NCBI GenBank assembly: GCA_037447655.1
Contig: JBBHKE010001393.1
Span: forward strand, 1-21,305
Direction: 5' to 3'
Length of the DNA stretch: 21,305 nucleotides
Origin: Zygnema cylindricum
Taxonomy: Eukaryota; Streptophyta; Zygnematophyceae; Zygnematales; Zygnemataceae
The notes beneath the pieces were generated by a model that ran no database searches, was not told where the DNA came from, and was given only the letters and a program-made list of their open reading frames with translations. This document shows positions 8,157 through 17,348 of the stretch, one piece after another (positions within the stretch are counted from its first letter, which is position 1; every line of letters starts with the position of its first letter). A program made the position numbers and the translations under genes.

Positions 8157-9190
8157 TTACCCCATTTCTAAACTTTTCTCACTCTCTCCCATGGAATTCT
8201 TTCCGCTATTAGTTTCTACTTTTATCCCCAATAAATATTTCTCCTCCCCTAAACCTTTCATTAAATATTCCTCTTCTCCCTTATCTTTAAAAACCGCCTC
8301 TAGATTTACTTCTCCCCTTTCCTCGGAATCCGTTGAAGTCTCCCTTTCCGACCAGTTTTCTGTTTCCAAAATATCTATAAAATTATCCTCATTATTTTTA
8401 TTTTTCCCTTTTTCAATTATAGATTCTAGACCTGACTTTCTATACTCCTTGACATCCACATCATGTGTAACTTCTTTAAGTTCCTCCCTTCCCTTTACTT
8501 CCCTTATACCTCTAAAAGCACACTGTTGCTTTCGTAGAATTTCTATGTACTTTTCTCTCTTCTCCATTCTACCGATGTGGAGAAGCTCTAAGATTTCTTT
8601 ATCCTCTTTCTGATCTTCCCTTTCTTCCTCCTCATCCACATTCCAACTTCTAAGTTCTTCCAAACAAAGGCATTCCTCCATATAATGACCCGGTTCCCTA
8701 CAAAAGAAGCAAACACCCTTTTTCAAAGCTCCCCTTTATTTTCCTCTCCCTCTCTTTCCACCAAAGTTCCGATAAGGTTTACCTTTGTGTTTCTTCCTCT
8801 CATCACGCTTCCGCCAATCACCACCAGTTGTAAATGAATTCACCCTGTCACTTCCCCTACGAAGCTCCAAAGTGCTTTCCCTCACAATAATTATCCCCAT
8901 AGTAAAGCTCCAAGTCCATGAGGAGCCATCTATTGCCTGCATACGACAAATGATGTTTCTGTACTCATCTGGGAGTTTCATAAGCAATGTATTAATCATC
9001 CCCTCCTCAGATTGTACATATCCCGCACTAGCAAGCTCAACATATAACACAGCAATATCATTGCAAAACTCTATCATGCTACCGCCTTTATAAACATAGG
9101 CATCTATTTCTTGTTTTACTAATTGTTGCCTCTGTATAGTCTCGCTGTTATAAATCTGACTTAGTGCTTCCCATATCTCTGAAGACTTCG
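8157..9190 (-). pseudogene. family-B gag, 5'-truncated, with zinc knuckle and acidic tail
   Basis: One minus-strand frame runs from the LTR junction at about 9190 to 8157, interrupted by a single in-frame TAA (about 8733-8735). It begins inside the copia gag core, with EIWEALSQIYNSETIQRQQL, then LLMKLPDEY, typical of the second half of the UBN2/Retrotran_gag fold. A basic Gly/Arg stretch (KPYRNFGGKRGRGK) and a perfect CX2CX4HX4C knuckle, CFFCREPGHYMEEC (8711-8670), follow. After the knuckle come about 170 strongly acidic and charged residues instead of the protease block found in ordinary copia polyproteins. The N-terminal half of the core is missing because the LTR abuts it. Gag would form particles and bind RNA, with enzymes supplied by another element. 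The acidic tail has no family I can name. Confidence 0.75.
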
Positions 9191-9191
9191 T

Positions 9192-9616
9192 TAATGGTGG
9201 CCGTCCGATGAGTTGTATTTATAGGGCTTCGATTCGCTTCCTTGCATGAATTGATTAATGCGCGTTTTCGTTAGTCTGCTACGAATTAGTCCTTTAAATC
9301 AATAGCTAAATAAGCGTGAAACGTTCCACGTATATCGTTTCGTTAGTGACATAATGGATAAGACATTGGTCTATGTAGTAGCCTACAGACCCCGATTCAA
9401 ATCCGGCGAGGGGCAATATTTTGCTAAAACTAGTAAAATACTTTCTAATTCATTCTGCCTCCTTCTAAATGATGCAACAACCATGGCGTGCCTTTGGTCC
9501 TCTCTTTCTCTCTCTTTACATTCAAACTAAAATATAGAAGTGAACTATTAGTCACCTCTTTTCAACACTCTATTTATTTTTCCAATATAGACCTAAAAAA
9601 TTCATAAATTTCAACA
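9192..9616 (-). repeat. family-B 5' LTR (copy 2)
   Basis: It aligns with 7275-7705 throughout, with TGTTGAAATTTATG at 9616 on the minus strand. It lacks the last two bases seen in copy 1 (ends CCATTA), and runs straight into mid-gag sequence with no primer-binding site. In the stretch matching 7382-7430 the AT microsatellite of copy 1 is replaced by unrelated-looking sequence. TATAAATA is retained near 9217-9224. Confidence 0.75.
9342..9416 (+). other. tRNA-like sequence, second copy
   Basis: This is the counterpart of 7431-7507. The anticodon-like stem GGTCT/AGACC and its 14-base loop length are preserved. The D-arm pairs at only two of four positions. The B-box-like GATTCAAATCC (9394-9404) differs from consensus at a different position from copy 1. 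The inferred common ancestor is therefore closer to a real tRNA B-box than either copy. Confidence 0.5.
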
Positions 9617-10260
9617 AAGATTGATCAATTCGATATAGAATGTACATTCTACACAGAGATAAAGAAATGAGAGAACTAAGTGCAGTTTAAGGTGTTTTGT
9701 GCTCTTTTGTCTTTGATTTGCTTGTAGTACATGTTTGTTTGGTTGAAAGACCTCTTTCATTTGTTATTACATATTTTACAGTATTGATCTAGTCTCATAG
9801 GTATTCCTTTTAGGGTTTGCTTCTGCTAACATGTCTGATAATGGCTCAGCTTTTGCTGCAAGTGCTCCTATTAGACGTGAATGAATCCGTACATGTACTG
9901 GCAACCTCCCTGAGGGAGAAACGCCCTTCGCTACCAACATTTGTGATATTTGTGACATTTGTAGGATTTGTGACATTTGTGGGATTTGAACTCTCGTTAC
10001 CGTGTGACAAAAAATTTTACACCGACCCGCCTTCTTCAAGAAAGACGGCAAATTTGTACTTTTGGCCTTTTCACGGAAGAATCGTACGATTATTGATTGT
10101 TTAAACTGACCCATCACTCTTTAATTTAATCGTACTTTTTTGTACTTTACCAATATTATTGAACGCACTAAACTCGACTCGAACCGTATTAGCTTCAATT
10201 CGAGAAAAGGTTTCACAATATCCAACTCCACAATACCAGAAGCCTGGTTTCCTTCACTTT

Positions 10261-10264
<4 letters not shown>
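9617..10264. other. spacer with 9-bp minisatellite
   Basis: Between the family-B LTR and the CT tract no domain is found. Five 9-base units of ATTTGTGAC type lie at 9939-9983. As 9 is a multiple of three they stay in frame on both strands, so 95- and 113-codon frames pass through (9817-10104 plus, 10117-9776 minus), but neither is otherwise recognisable. A short frame MSDNGSAFAASAPIRRE at 9831-9884 has a gag-start flavour but stops at once. Confidence 0.4.
9939..9983. repeat. 5 x 9-bp minisatellite (ATTTGTGAC type)
   Basis: The units read ATTTGTGAT, ATTTGTGAC, ATTTGTAGG, ATTTGTGAC, ATTTGTGGG, then a degenerate ATTTGAACT. Alternation of GAC and RGG endings suggests the array grew by 18-base doublets. 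Confidence 0.85.

Positions 10265-10305
<41 letters not shown>
10265..10305 (+). repeat. (CT)n microsatellite, about 20 units
   Basis: This is an uninterrupted TC repeat inside a longer pyrimidine-rich region (10250-10460). Long CT tracts are common in plant 5' leaders, and this one lies about 105 bases upstream of the ATG at 10410. Confidence 0.95.
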
Positions 10306-10310
<5 letters not shown>

Positions 10311-10409
10311 CTCCTCCCTCCATCTCCCTCCCTCCCTCTCTCATCCATCTCCCTCGCCCTCCTTCCCTTTCTCCGTCTCGCCTTTTCCCTTCTTCCCCCA
10401 CATTCTATA

Positions 10410-10508
10410 ATGGCGTCACATCTCGCTCTCCTCTTCCTCCTCACTCTCCCTCTCCTCTGCTCCTCTGCCGGCCTCGGTAACGGGGCCACTTTTTCTGTAC
10501 ACGCCTGA
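10410..10508 (+). CDS. possible first exon encoding a signal peptide
   Basis: From ATG at 10410, in context CTATAATGG with G at +4, the frame reads MASHLALLFLLTLPLLCSSA then GLGNGATFSVHA and stops at 10506. The first 20 residues form a textbook secretory signal: a short polar N-terminus, a run of about 12 hydrophobic residues, and small residues before a likely cleavage after SSA. A plausible splice donor, CG|GTAACG, follows position 10476. This may be exon 1 of a secreted or wall protein gene, with the remaining exons not identified. A pyrimidine-rich leader with (CT)n and a CCAAT at 10150-10154 lie upstream. The caveat is that Leu/Ser/Pro-rich peptides arise readily from CT-rich DNA, so the resemblance may be compositional. 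No protein family is assigned. Confidence 0.35.
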   Translation: MASHLALLFLLTLPLLCSSAGLGNGATFSVHA

Positions 10509-11524
10509 CCTAGATAAAGCCGTATTGTAGTAGCAGCATGTAGGACTCTCTCTGTTAAAAATAGGAACATGTAAATCAATTATTCATCAGCGGTAGCATT
10601 CAAAAATTTCTAGACATCAGAAATTCACAGATAACAAAGGAACTCGATCAAATAGAAAATATAATCAATCAAAATTTTACATCCCTTTTTCTTCCTTCAA
10701 CTTCGCTTCCTTTTCGATATATCAAAATATACAACCTCTCCAAAATATTCTCTCCCAACACCACCAAAGACAAAACTATCTACTTCATCACAGTTCCACT
10801 AAGACTCCACTTTCACGATTTTGCCACTTAGGCGCTAAAACGTCTAATAGAATATTAGTGCGCCGAAACTAAACGTGAGCTGGACATAAGACTGTACCAC
10901 AGTCCTACGCACTAAATAATTTTACCAATTGTACCACAGTTCTACGCACTAAATAATTTTACCAACTATACAGTACCACATGTCACTAACCTTAACCGAC
11001 ACTCAAACTAAACAAGACGTACCGGGATAAACATATCTGCCGACGTCAATTGAAGATTAGTTTAACATAAACACAAACTGAACACAAAACTGAACCGAAT
11101 TTACACATTGAAATATTAACAGTCTCGTCACGAACTACACTTCGAACCCGATGAAAGAACGATGTGACGCAACAACTAAGTGGAAATATTCTACCGACCA
11201 ATGCTTCTGTCCCGACAATGTGGTCTACCATTTGCTTAAAGACGTAGTTCCAAAAAGGGATTCTCTTTATATTGTAGTCGTTCAAAGATCTGATGGGATG
11301 TTTCTTGTGCGACATTTTACTTATTTTTCCATTTCGTATCTTTGGTAATTCATCTTTGTCGTTGGATAAAACTTTGATTCCTGGTCGTGTTTTATCAGGT
11401 GAATCCCTACCGAATCTTCTTTTCTAAATTGTTGTCGTGCCGACGCGTGTACATCTGAGTGATCTTTTGGCCCACTGACTTATTTTTGCTATCACTCTAA
11501 TTTGAATATATATTGAAACAGTCC
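10509..11524. other. spacer left of the family-C element
   Basis: No conserved protein domain is seen. Frames of 89 codons (11315-11046 minus) and 65 codons (11151-11348 plus) overlap each other and are unrecognised. A 37-base duplication is annotated separately. The segment 10570-11001 on the minus strand could be a decayed solo LTR (begins TGTCGGTTA, ends GATTTACA), but no target-site duplication supports it. Confidence 0.35.
10894..10967. repeat. 2 x 37-bp tandem repeat
   Basis: Units 10894-10930 and 10931-10967 begin GTACCACAGT and contain ACGCACTAAATAATTTTACC. They differ at about two positions. A third partial start (AGTACCACA) follows. Confidence 0.9.
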
Positions 11525-11950
11525 TGTCGGTTACAATCTTTGTGAAACAACGTCTCAGTTCTATTGAGTGCCGTTATATATTATATTTAGGTAGCGTGTG
11601 ATTTGTTAGTTATAGTTGGGTTTATTCTATTTGGTGTGTACAACAGAATTTTGTATTGTACGACATAATGTTTGGTTCGTACAGTACTGCGTACTTTATA
11701 TAGTTTCGTAGGTACTACTATTTGATTGGTGCGTTAGTGTACTTTGGACACCGCGTACGATTTGTAGTACTTGTTGTTTCGTGAGAGAGAGTATTTTAGG
11801 ACTTAATCGTTTGGGGGAAAAGTTTCTTGTAAGGGGAAAAACTTCCGGTGAAATATATTTGTCTTTTGCTGAAGTGTCTTCTTCATGCTATCTCTTGCTT
11901 CCACACTATATCTTGTCTTTCGTCTATCCTTGTGTGAAACGATCCTTACA
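11525..11950 (+). repeat. family-C 5' LTR
   Basis: It starts TGTCGG where the 3' LTR has TGTTAG, and ends ATCCTTACA as the 3' LTR does. The first 60 bases are the most diverged part. A TATATAG-type box lies at about 11697-11703. The 3' LTR contains extra tandem units absent here. Confidence 0.9.
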
Positions 11951-11952
11951 AG

Positions 11953-11964
11953 TGGTATTGGAGC
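11953..11964 (+). other. primer-binding site of family-C element
   Basis: TGGTATTGGAGC begins two bases after the LTR. It matches the TGGTATCAGAGC complement of initiator-methionine tRNA at ten of twelve positions. This is the usual minus-strand primer site of copia elements. Confidence 0.8.
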
Positions 11965-11991
11965 TAGCTTGCTCCATTAAGAGTTCTCAAG

Positions 11992-13500
11992 GTGGCAAGT
12001 CTTGCCGCCAAGGGGGAAAAAAGAAGAAGTCCTCATCCACACCTTCTCCTAGTGCAGCTCCTAATCCGGATCTACCGGATCTGCCGGATCTGGCCGATTC
12101 ATCTCCAGATCAGAGTGTGAAAGATTTCGGCTTCGGAGGAGAGACTTTTGAAAAGGGTTCTCCCTCCAACTAACTTCCAAAAGGGAGGAAGAGAAACAAA
12201 AAGGGGTGGTGTTGACCGAAGATAGTCTCAATCAGGTGTTTGACGACTTTCTCACTCTAGTAGATCAACGGATCACGGGCGCCAATCGAAAGGGGAAGTT
12301 TAAGGTAGAGGAGGAGGATCCAATCTTGAATACTTTTGAGGTGGCTTCGGATAGAGGGGTCGAGAATGACGATGTTTTGAGAGAGGCTTACCCAAAGGGA
12401 AAGTTTGTGATCGAGAACGACTCGGATTTTGAAAATGAATCCCATGACGAGTTACCGATCCCTTCCATGTCGGAATATCGTCCTCTTTAACGGATCTAAC
12501 TATCAAATATGGAAGAAATATATTAAGGCACAACTTATCCTTCGTCACCTTTGGAAGATCGTAAATGGAGAAGAAAAGATGTCGATCGACGATCTGAAGG
12601 CTCGACGCCTTTGGAAGAAGAAAAATCTTATCGCAATCACCGGTCTTATGCAATCTTGTATCTCATCGGTGTATGATCATTTTCTTACCCGAGTTACGGC
12701 GCATGAGTGTTGGAAGGCGCTTGAAGGCCAATTTGAGAAGGCACTCCAAAACAAGGGGCAATATGCTTACACGGATTTTATCGAATTTAAGATAAAGTCT
12801 AACGAATCGATTGATGATGCGATCAAGCGATATAATATCATTGTGGAGCAACTCTCGAATAACGGCCGGATTATTATCAAGGAGGACAAGGTGATCGGCC
12901 TCATCAATGCTTTACCCGACAACCTCACTTACCCCAAGGAGATTCTTTGGGCACAAACAAACCCGAGTTACAAGTTTCTAATAAACTACCTCCTGACAAC
13001 CGAGAGAAATCGCGGAGGTCCTCCTAAAGCTTTGGCCTCGAGTGGATCTGTGAACGCCACTTCCTAAGAACCCGCGGATCTAAATTTTCTTCGTGGAGGA
13101 AGAGGGGGAAACGGAAGAGGAGGCGGATCTAGGGGAATGGGAAAGAGCACCGAAAGAAAGGGAAACTTTTTCGGTCAACCTCCTTTCCAAGATCAATCTA
13201 CAGTCACCTACTTTCGATGCAATAAAGCTGGTCATATGTCCTCTTTTTGCCCGGACAAAGAAAAACGATGCCATTATTGTGGGAAATGAGGGCATATTAG
13301 TCCCCAATGTTACGCGAGATCCGACGGCCGCGGCGGCCGCGGGAGTTGTGGCAGCAACAATGACAGATTTAATAGACGTGACGGTGGTCGATTTGATAGA
13401 GGGGGGCGTGTTGGATGTGGCGGCCGATTTGGCAGCCATGGCCACTTCGTTGGGGAAAATGATGAGAGGGAGGAAGGTCCGATTACCTTCTACAAGCTAA
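11992..13500 (+). pseudogene. gag: family-C gag
   Basis: By comparison with the gag at 20426 (start MATLASMAEKK), the start here is GTG at 11992, followed by ASLAAKGEK; the ATG is lost. A frameshift in the A-run near 12020 leads to a KKKKSSSTPSPSAAPNPDLP linker. Another shift gives the acidic segment 12206-12490, and a third near 12470 leads into the core, NGSNYQIWKKYIKAQL (UBN2-type gag fold), open to 13064. Beyond the TAA at 13065 the same frame continues with Gly/Arg repeats and two zinc knuckles. The first (about 13209-13250) has its first Cys replaced by Tyr. The second, CHYCGK-stop-GHISPQC, has TGA at 13287. Gag forms the particle and packages RNA; this copy cannot encode it. Confidence 0.9.
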
Positions 13501-15057
13501 GTATTACGGACGAACCTCCAAACTTGGAATTGCAAAACGACAAAGAGTGGATTATCGACTTTGTTGCCTTGCATCACGTATGTATGGACGGCACACTTTT
13601 CGACGAAAATGCGCTACTTGACCGTGCCGAAGCGAATCACGGTCGCTAGCGGTCAAGCTATTTCTGTCGGTACAGTTTGTATCGTACGACTTGACTTAAT
13701 TTCGCTAGATCCAAATGGATCTGAGCGAATCTCTGAGATCCAACTATTGAACGTGTTTTACATTCCTCGCGGCTTCGCCAATCTTATGAGCGTACCGCAA
13801 ATTCAGCGAGCGAGCTCGAGTGTATATTCTTTAGGCGATTCAAAGATCAGGATTGTCAGATATGATGGTATCACGATTGGCAAAGGCAAAGTATTTGATG
13901 CATTCCGTATGGGTCTTTTATGGAGGCGACCAAAATCCAAACGTAAAGATGACGGCATCATTTGTCAGATCGTTGAAATCAAAGGAGATGTGACATTATG
14001 GCACCATTGTATGTGCCATACGTCAAAGCAGAATCTAAAGCGTATGATCAAGGCCGGTTGCACGCGCGGCTTAGATCTGAAGTCAGGCGAGAAATTCAAC
14101 GGATGTATTGGTTGCAGTCAAGGTTATCAAATTCGAAAATCGCATCCTACCAAAGACTCTGACTTTCGGTCAACTGATTTACTTGAAAAAATACACATGG
14201 ATCTCTGTGGCGACGTTAAACGTGAGGGTTTAGGAGGAAATAAATATATAATGGTGATTGTGGATGATTACTCAAGGTTCACATGGGTATACCTTCTTAA
14301 AAATAAATCGGATGCATCCGCAAAATTCGAGGAGTGGCATGTTATGGCCGAAAGGCAATGTGAACGAAAATTAAATGCGGTTTGATCCGATAACGACAGG
14401 TAGTTTAAGTCATTTGATCCGTATTGCAAGAAATGGGGGATCCGACAAGAATTTACGGCATAATACTCACTGTAATCGAATGGAATGGCCGAGCGCAAAA
14501 ATTGAACACTTCAAGAAATGGTGCGCTCGATGATTCACGGATCGAGAAATAAAGAGTATTTGTGGGGAGATGCTATCTTAATAGCCAATTATATTTTCAA
14601 TCGTCGCCTTACCTCTATTTCGGGCGATAAGACTCCTCATGAGCTTTCGTACTGCCGAGAGCCCACATTACACAATTTACGAATTTGAGGATACCGTGCG
14701 ACGGTGTATATCGAATCCGTAAAACGACGAGGTAAATTTTCTTCTCGTAGTTGGTCGAGAATTTTTGTGGGGTATAGCTCCAAAAGGAGTTCATACCGGG
14801 TTTATGATCCGATTCGTCATGTAATTGAAGAGAGTCGTAATGTGAATTTTCATGAGGATCTTAAAGTTGCTATTTCTCGTTCTGAAAAATTCTCTACTAA
14901 TCATGATTTTCTTGAAGTGAGTGAATCTCTCTCTTTTCATCATCTCGATGATTCAAATTCTGAAAATGAGGCGGATCCGGTCGCCAATATTAAGAGGGGG
15001 AAAGCTAATTCCGAAACTCATCCGGAATTAATTAATTTTGACGAAGATCCGAAGTGA
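13501..15057 (+). pseudogene. pol: family-C pol: protease and integrase
   Basis: WIID (from 13548) marks the protease, but the expected D-S-G-A-S reads D-F-V-A-L (13557-13571), destroying the catalytic site. A frameshift near 13590 moves to the frame 13561-14385. It contains the HHCC zinc domain (LWHHCMCH ... CIGC) and the start of the integrase core (MDLCGDV, then IVDDYSRFTWVYLLKNK). The frame continues past TGA 14383, TAG 14401, TAA 14461, TAA 14473, TGA 14503 and TGA 14686. Through these stops the DDE residues can still be traced: D in MDLC, D in SDN, E in GMAERKN. The 14704-15057 portion carries GYSSKRSSYRVYDP, the conserved post-core block, then an acidic linker. Integrase would insert the cDNA; here it is broken at many points. 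Confidence 0.9.
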
Positions 15058-15308
15058 AAAATCTCGAATGTCTTCGGACACTTGCCAATCTAAAAGCTCT
15101 AAATCTCTAAGTGTTTCTTTCCACGAGGAAGAACCCAAAATTGAAATATCCACAAATAAAACAAGAGTGAAATTCCATTAAGGAGTAAACGTGAGACGAA
15201 CGGGAAGAAGCCGGATCGGTTATCATTTGATCGCAAAGGTGGAAGGTTGAAAATTCCAAATATTTCATTTCAGCCGCCTGGGAGGAGGCATTTATTTTGT
15301 AGCAATCA

Positions 15309-16865
15309 TTGACCGAGAATATGCCCGGCGATACCCAATCTTACGGCGAGGCACGAAGTTATATGGATTGGGAGGATAAGTGGAAACCGGCATGGGAGAG
15401 AGAATTAAAATCCATTATCGATAACAAAACTTTTGAGGAGGTGAGTTTACCGGAGGGGAAGAAGGCGATTGATGCAAAATGGATATTTAAAACAAAAACT
15501 AGTGCTACGGGGGAGATAATTAAATATAAGGCTAGATTGGTGTGTAAAGGTTTTCAACAAGTAGAGGGGGTTGATTACTCGGAAAATTATGCACCGGTTG
15601 TCAAGTTTGATTCTTTGAGAATGATAATTGCTATTGCGGCCGCGGGGAATAAGCATATACATCAAATGGATGTAGAAACGGCCTTTTTAAATGGAGAGTT
15701 AGAAGAGGAGGTTTATATGAAGGTGCCCGAGGGTGTGCCTTCAAAGGGAGGAAAAGTATGGCGGCTGCGAAAATCCTTGTACGGATTAAAACAAGCGCCG
15801 AGGACATGGTACCTTCGTCTTCATAAGGTACTTACTAATTATGGCTTTGTTCGTACAATTTCGGATTCCGTAGTTTACGTGAAAGGAGAGGGAAAGGACC
15901 AAATTATTTTTTCTGTGTATGTCGATGACTTCCTAATGATTAGTGACACGTTGTGTGTTATTAATAAGTTAAAAGAGCACTTTAGCATACATTTTAAAGT
16001 TACAGATCTTGGAGAAGTAAGGTACATTTTGGGGATAGAAGTCATAAGGTCCAGCAAGAATGTAATTAAATTAAGTCAAGCTCAGTATTGTAGAGAGGTC
16101 TTGACTAGCTTTGGTGTGATTGGCGCGAAATCTGTCTCAACGCCATTAGATCCAAAAGTACAATACAGAAAGTACGAAGAAGAAAAAAATGTGTCAATAC
16201 CATACCGTGAAGCAGTTGGTAGTTTGATGTATTTGAGTGTAGGCACGCGTTCGGATATTGCAGCTGCAGTGACAATTGTTAGTCGATATTCCAACGCTCC
16301 AAAAAAGAATCATTTGGAGGCAGTGAAACGAATACTGCGCTATTTGGTTGGTACAACCGGCTTTGGTTTGGTTTATACGTCCAAAAGGGACTATTTGCAG
16401 TGTATCGGTTATTGCGACGCAGATTGGGGAGGAGATTTTGACAGTGGAAAATCCACGTTAGGGTACGCTTTCATTTTGGGCGGCGCGGCTGTTTCTTAGA
16501 GTTCGCGGCTCCAACCTACGGTTGCGCTAAGTTCCACGGAGTCAGAGTACATGTCTGCGTGTCATACTGCGAAGGCCTCTGTGTGGATCAAAAAGATGCT
16601 AGGTGAGCTGGGTGTCTTGATTGGTTGCCTGCAAATTTTTACTGACAACATGAGCTCAACGGCGCTTGTAAAAAATCCAGTCTTTCACAAACGGACAAAA
16701 CATATCCGGATAGAGTGGCACTTCGTACGAGATTTGGTCGTTGCGAAGGAAATCGATTTTTCATACGTGTCGACGTTGAAGGAGGCCGCAGATATGTTAA
16801 CGAAAGCGACCGTCTATGATGTCCTATTACGGGGTAGACCTAAAATAGGATTGTTTTTTGTTTAA
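15309..16865 (+). pseudogene. pol: family-C pol: reverse transcriptase and RNase H
   Basis: An open frame of 396 codons (15309-16499) spans the RVT_2 copia reverse transcriptase. Visible motifs are KARLV (residues 74-78), QMDVETAFLNG (catalytic D121), YGLKQAPR (158-165) and YVDD (204-207, catalytic D206 and D207). It runs on into RNase H with YCDADW (369-372 region). TAG at 16497 replaces what is normally Trp at the V-S-W-S-S position. The same frame then continues with SSTESEYM, FTDNMSS and DMLTKAT, so the RNase H D-E-D residues all remain. Between 15058 and 15308 the linker is frameshifted at least twice. Reverse transcriptase is by far the best-preserved module. Without the stop it would make cDNA in the particle. 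Confidence 0.93.
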
Positions 16866-16894
16866 AAGGGGGGATTTCACAAAGAAAGGGGGAT
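16864..16894 (+). other. polypurine tract of family-C element
   Basis: Two G-runs in purine context lie just after the pol stop: AAAGGGGGG near 16865 and AAAGAAAGGGGGA at 16881-16893, immediately before the 3' LTR at 16895. The second is the primer for plus-strand synthesis. Confidence 0.8.
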
Positions 16895-17348
16895 TGTTAG
16901 GTTCTTAGTGAAGCCTTGTCTTAGTTTTGTTGAGCGCCGTAATATATTATATTTGCCGTAATATATTATATTTAGTTAGCGTGTGATTTGTCAGTTATAG
17001 TTTGGTTTATTCTGTTTGGTGTGTACGACAGACTTTTGTATTGTACGACAGAATGTTTCGTTCGTACAGTATTGCGTACTTTATGTAGTTTCGTAGGTAC
17101 TACTACTTGATTGGTGCGTCAGTGCACTTTTGGCACTGCGTACGATTTGTAGTACTTGTTGTAGTACTTGTTGTTTCGTGAGAGATAGTATTTTAGGACT
17201 TAGTCATTTGGGGGAAAAGTATATTTGTGAGGGGAAAAACTTCCGGTGAAATATATTTGTCTTTTGCTGGAGTGTCTTCTTCTTGCTATCTCTTGCTTCC
17301 GAACTATATCTTGTCTTTCTTCTATCCTTGTGTGAATCAATCCTTACA
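16895..17348 (+). repeat. family-C 3' LTR
   Basis: It begins TGTTAGG and ends ATCCTTACA. Compared with the 5' LTR it has two small tandem duplications: a GCCGTAATATATTATATTT unit doubled near 16938-16975 and GTAGTACTTGTT doubled near 17150-17175. Most single-base differences from the 5' LTR are transitions. Confidence 0.92.

Larger units (their letters stand above)
7273..9616 (-). mobile_element. family-B LTR retrotransposon, gag-only, non-autonomous
   Basis: Two direct repeats of about 430 bases (7273-7705 and 9192-9616) flank a gag with a zinc knuckle. On the minus strand each repeat starts TGTTGAAATTTATG, and a polypurine tract precedes the left one, so that copy is the 3' LTR. No protease, integrase, reverse transcriptase or RNase H is present between them. 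The order LTR, gag, LTR matches the plant class called TR-GAG (terminal repeats with only a GAG domain). No target-site duplication is seen (GCGGC versus AAGAT). The primer-binding site and gag N-terminus are missing at the 9192 junction, so at least one deletion has occurred. Confidence 0.75.
11525..17348 (+). mobile_element. family-C Ty1/copia retrotransposon, full-length but inactivated
   Basis: This 5.8-kb element has all parts in copia order: 5' LTR, primer-binding site, gag, protease, integrase, reverse transcriptase, RNase H, polypurine tract and 3' LTR. Integrase preceding reverse transcriptase separates it from Ty3/gypsy. Every coding module is damaged by stops or frameshifts except most of the reverse transcriptase. 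The LTRs are roughly 90% identical by eye, indicating an old insertion. A conventional 5-base target duplication is not evident (AGTCC before, CTGTC after). CTGTC does occur at 11524-11528, overlapping the left LTR start, which would fit only if the LTR's first bases were lost. Confidence 0.95.

Noticed and set aside
8191-8613. 140-codon plus-strand frame
   Set aside because: It is the antisense shadow of the family-B gag acidic tail; Ser/Phe/Pro-rich composition mirrors the Glu/Lys-rich real frame.
10121-10579. 152-codon minus-strand frame rich in Arg/Glu
   Set aside because: The Arg-Glu repeat is the reverse translation of the (CT)n tract; nothing else supports it.
10570-11001. Solo LTR on the minus strand
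   Set aside because: It begins TGTCGGTTA and ends GATTTACA, but no matching second copy, polypurine tract or target duplication (GAACA versus CTCAA) is seen in the window.
12257-12653. Minus-strand frames opposite family-C gag
   Set aside because: They are shadows of the gag reading frame and have no domain of their own.
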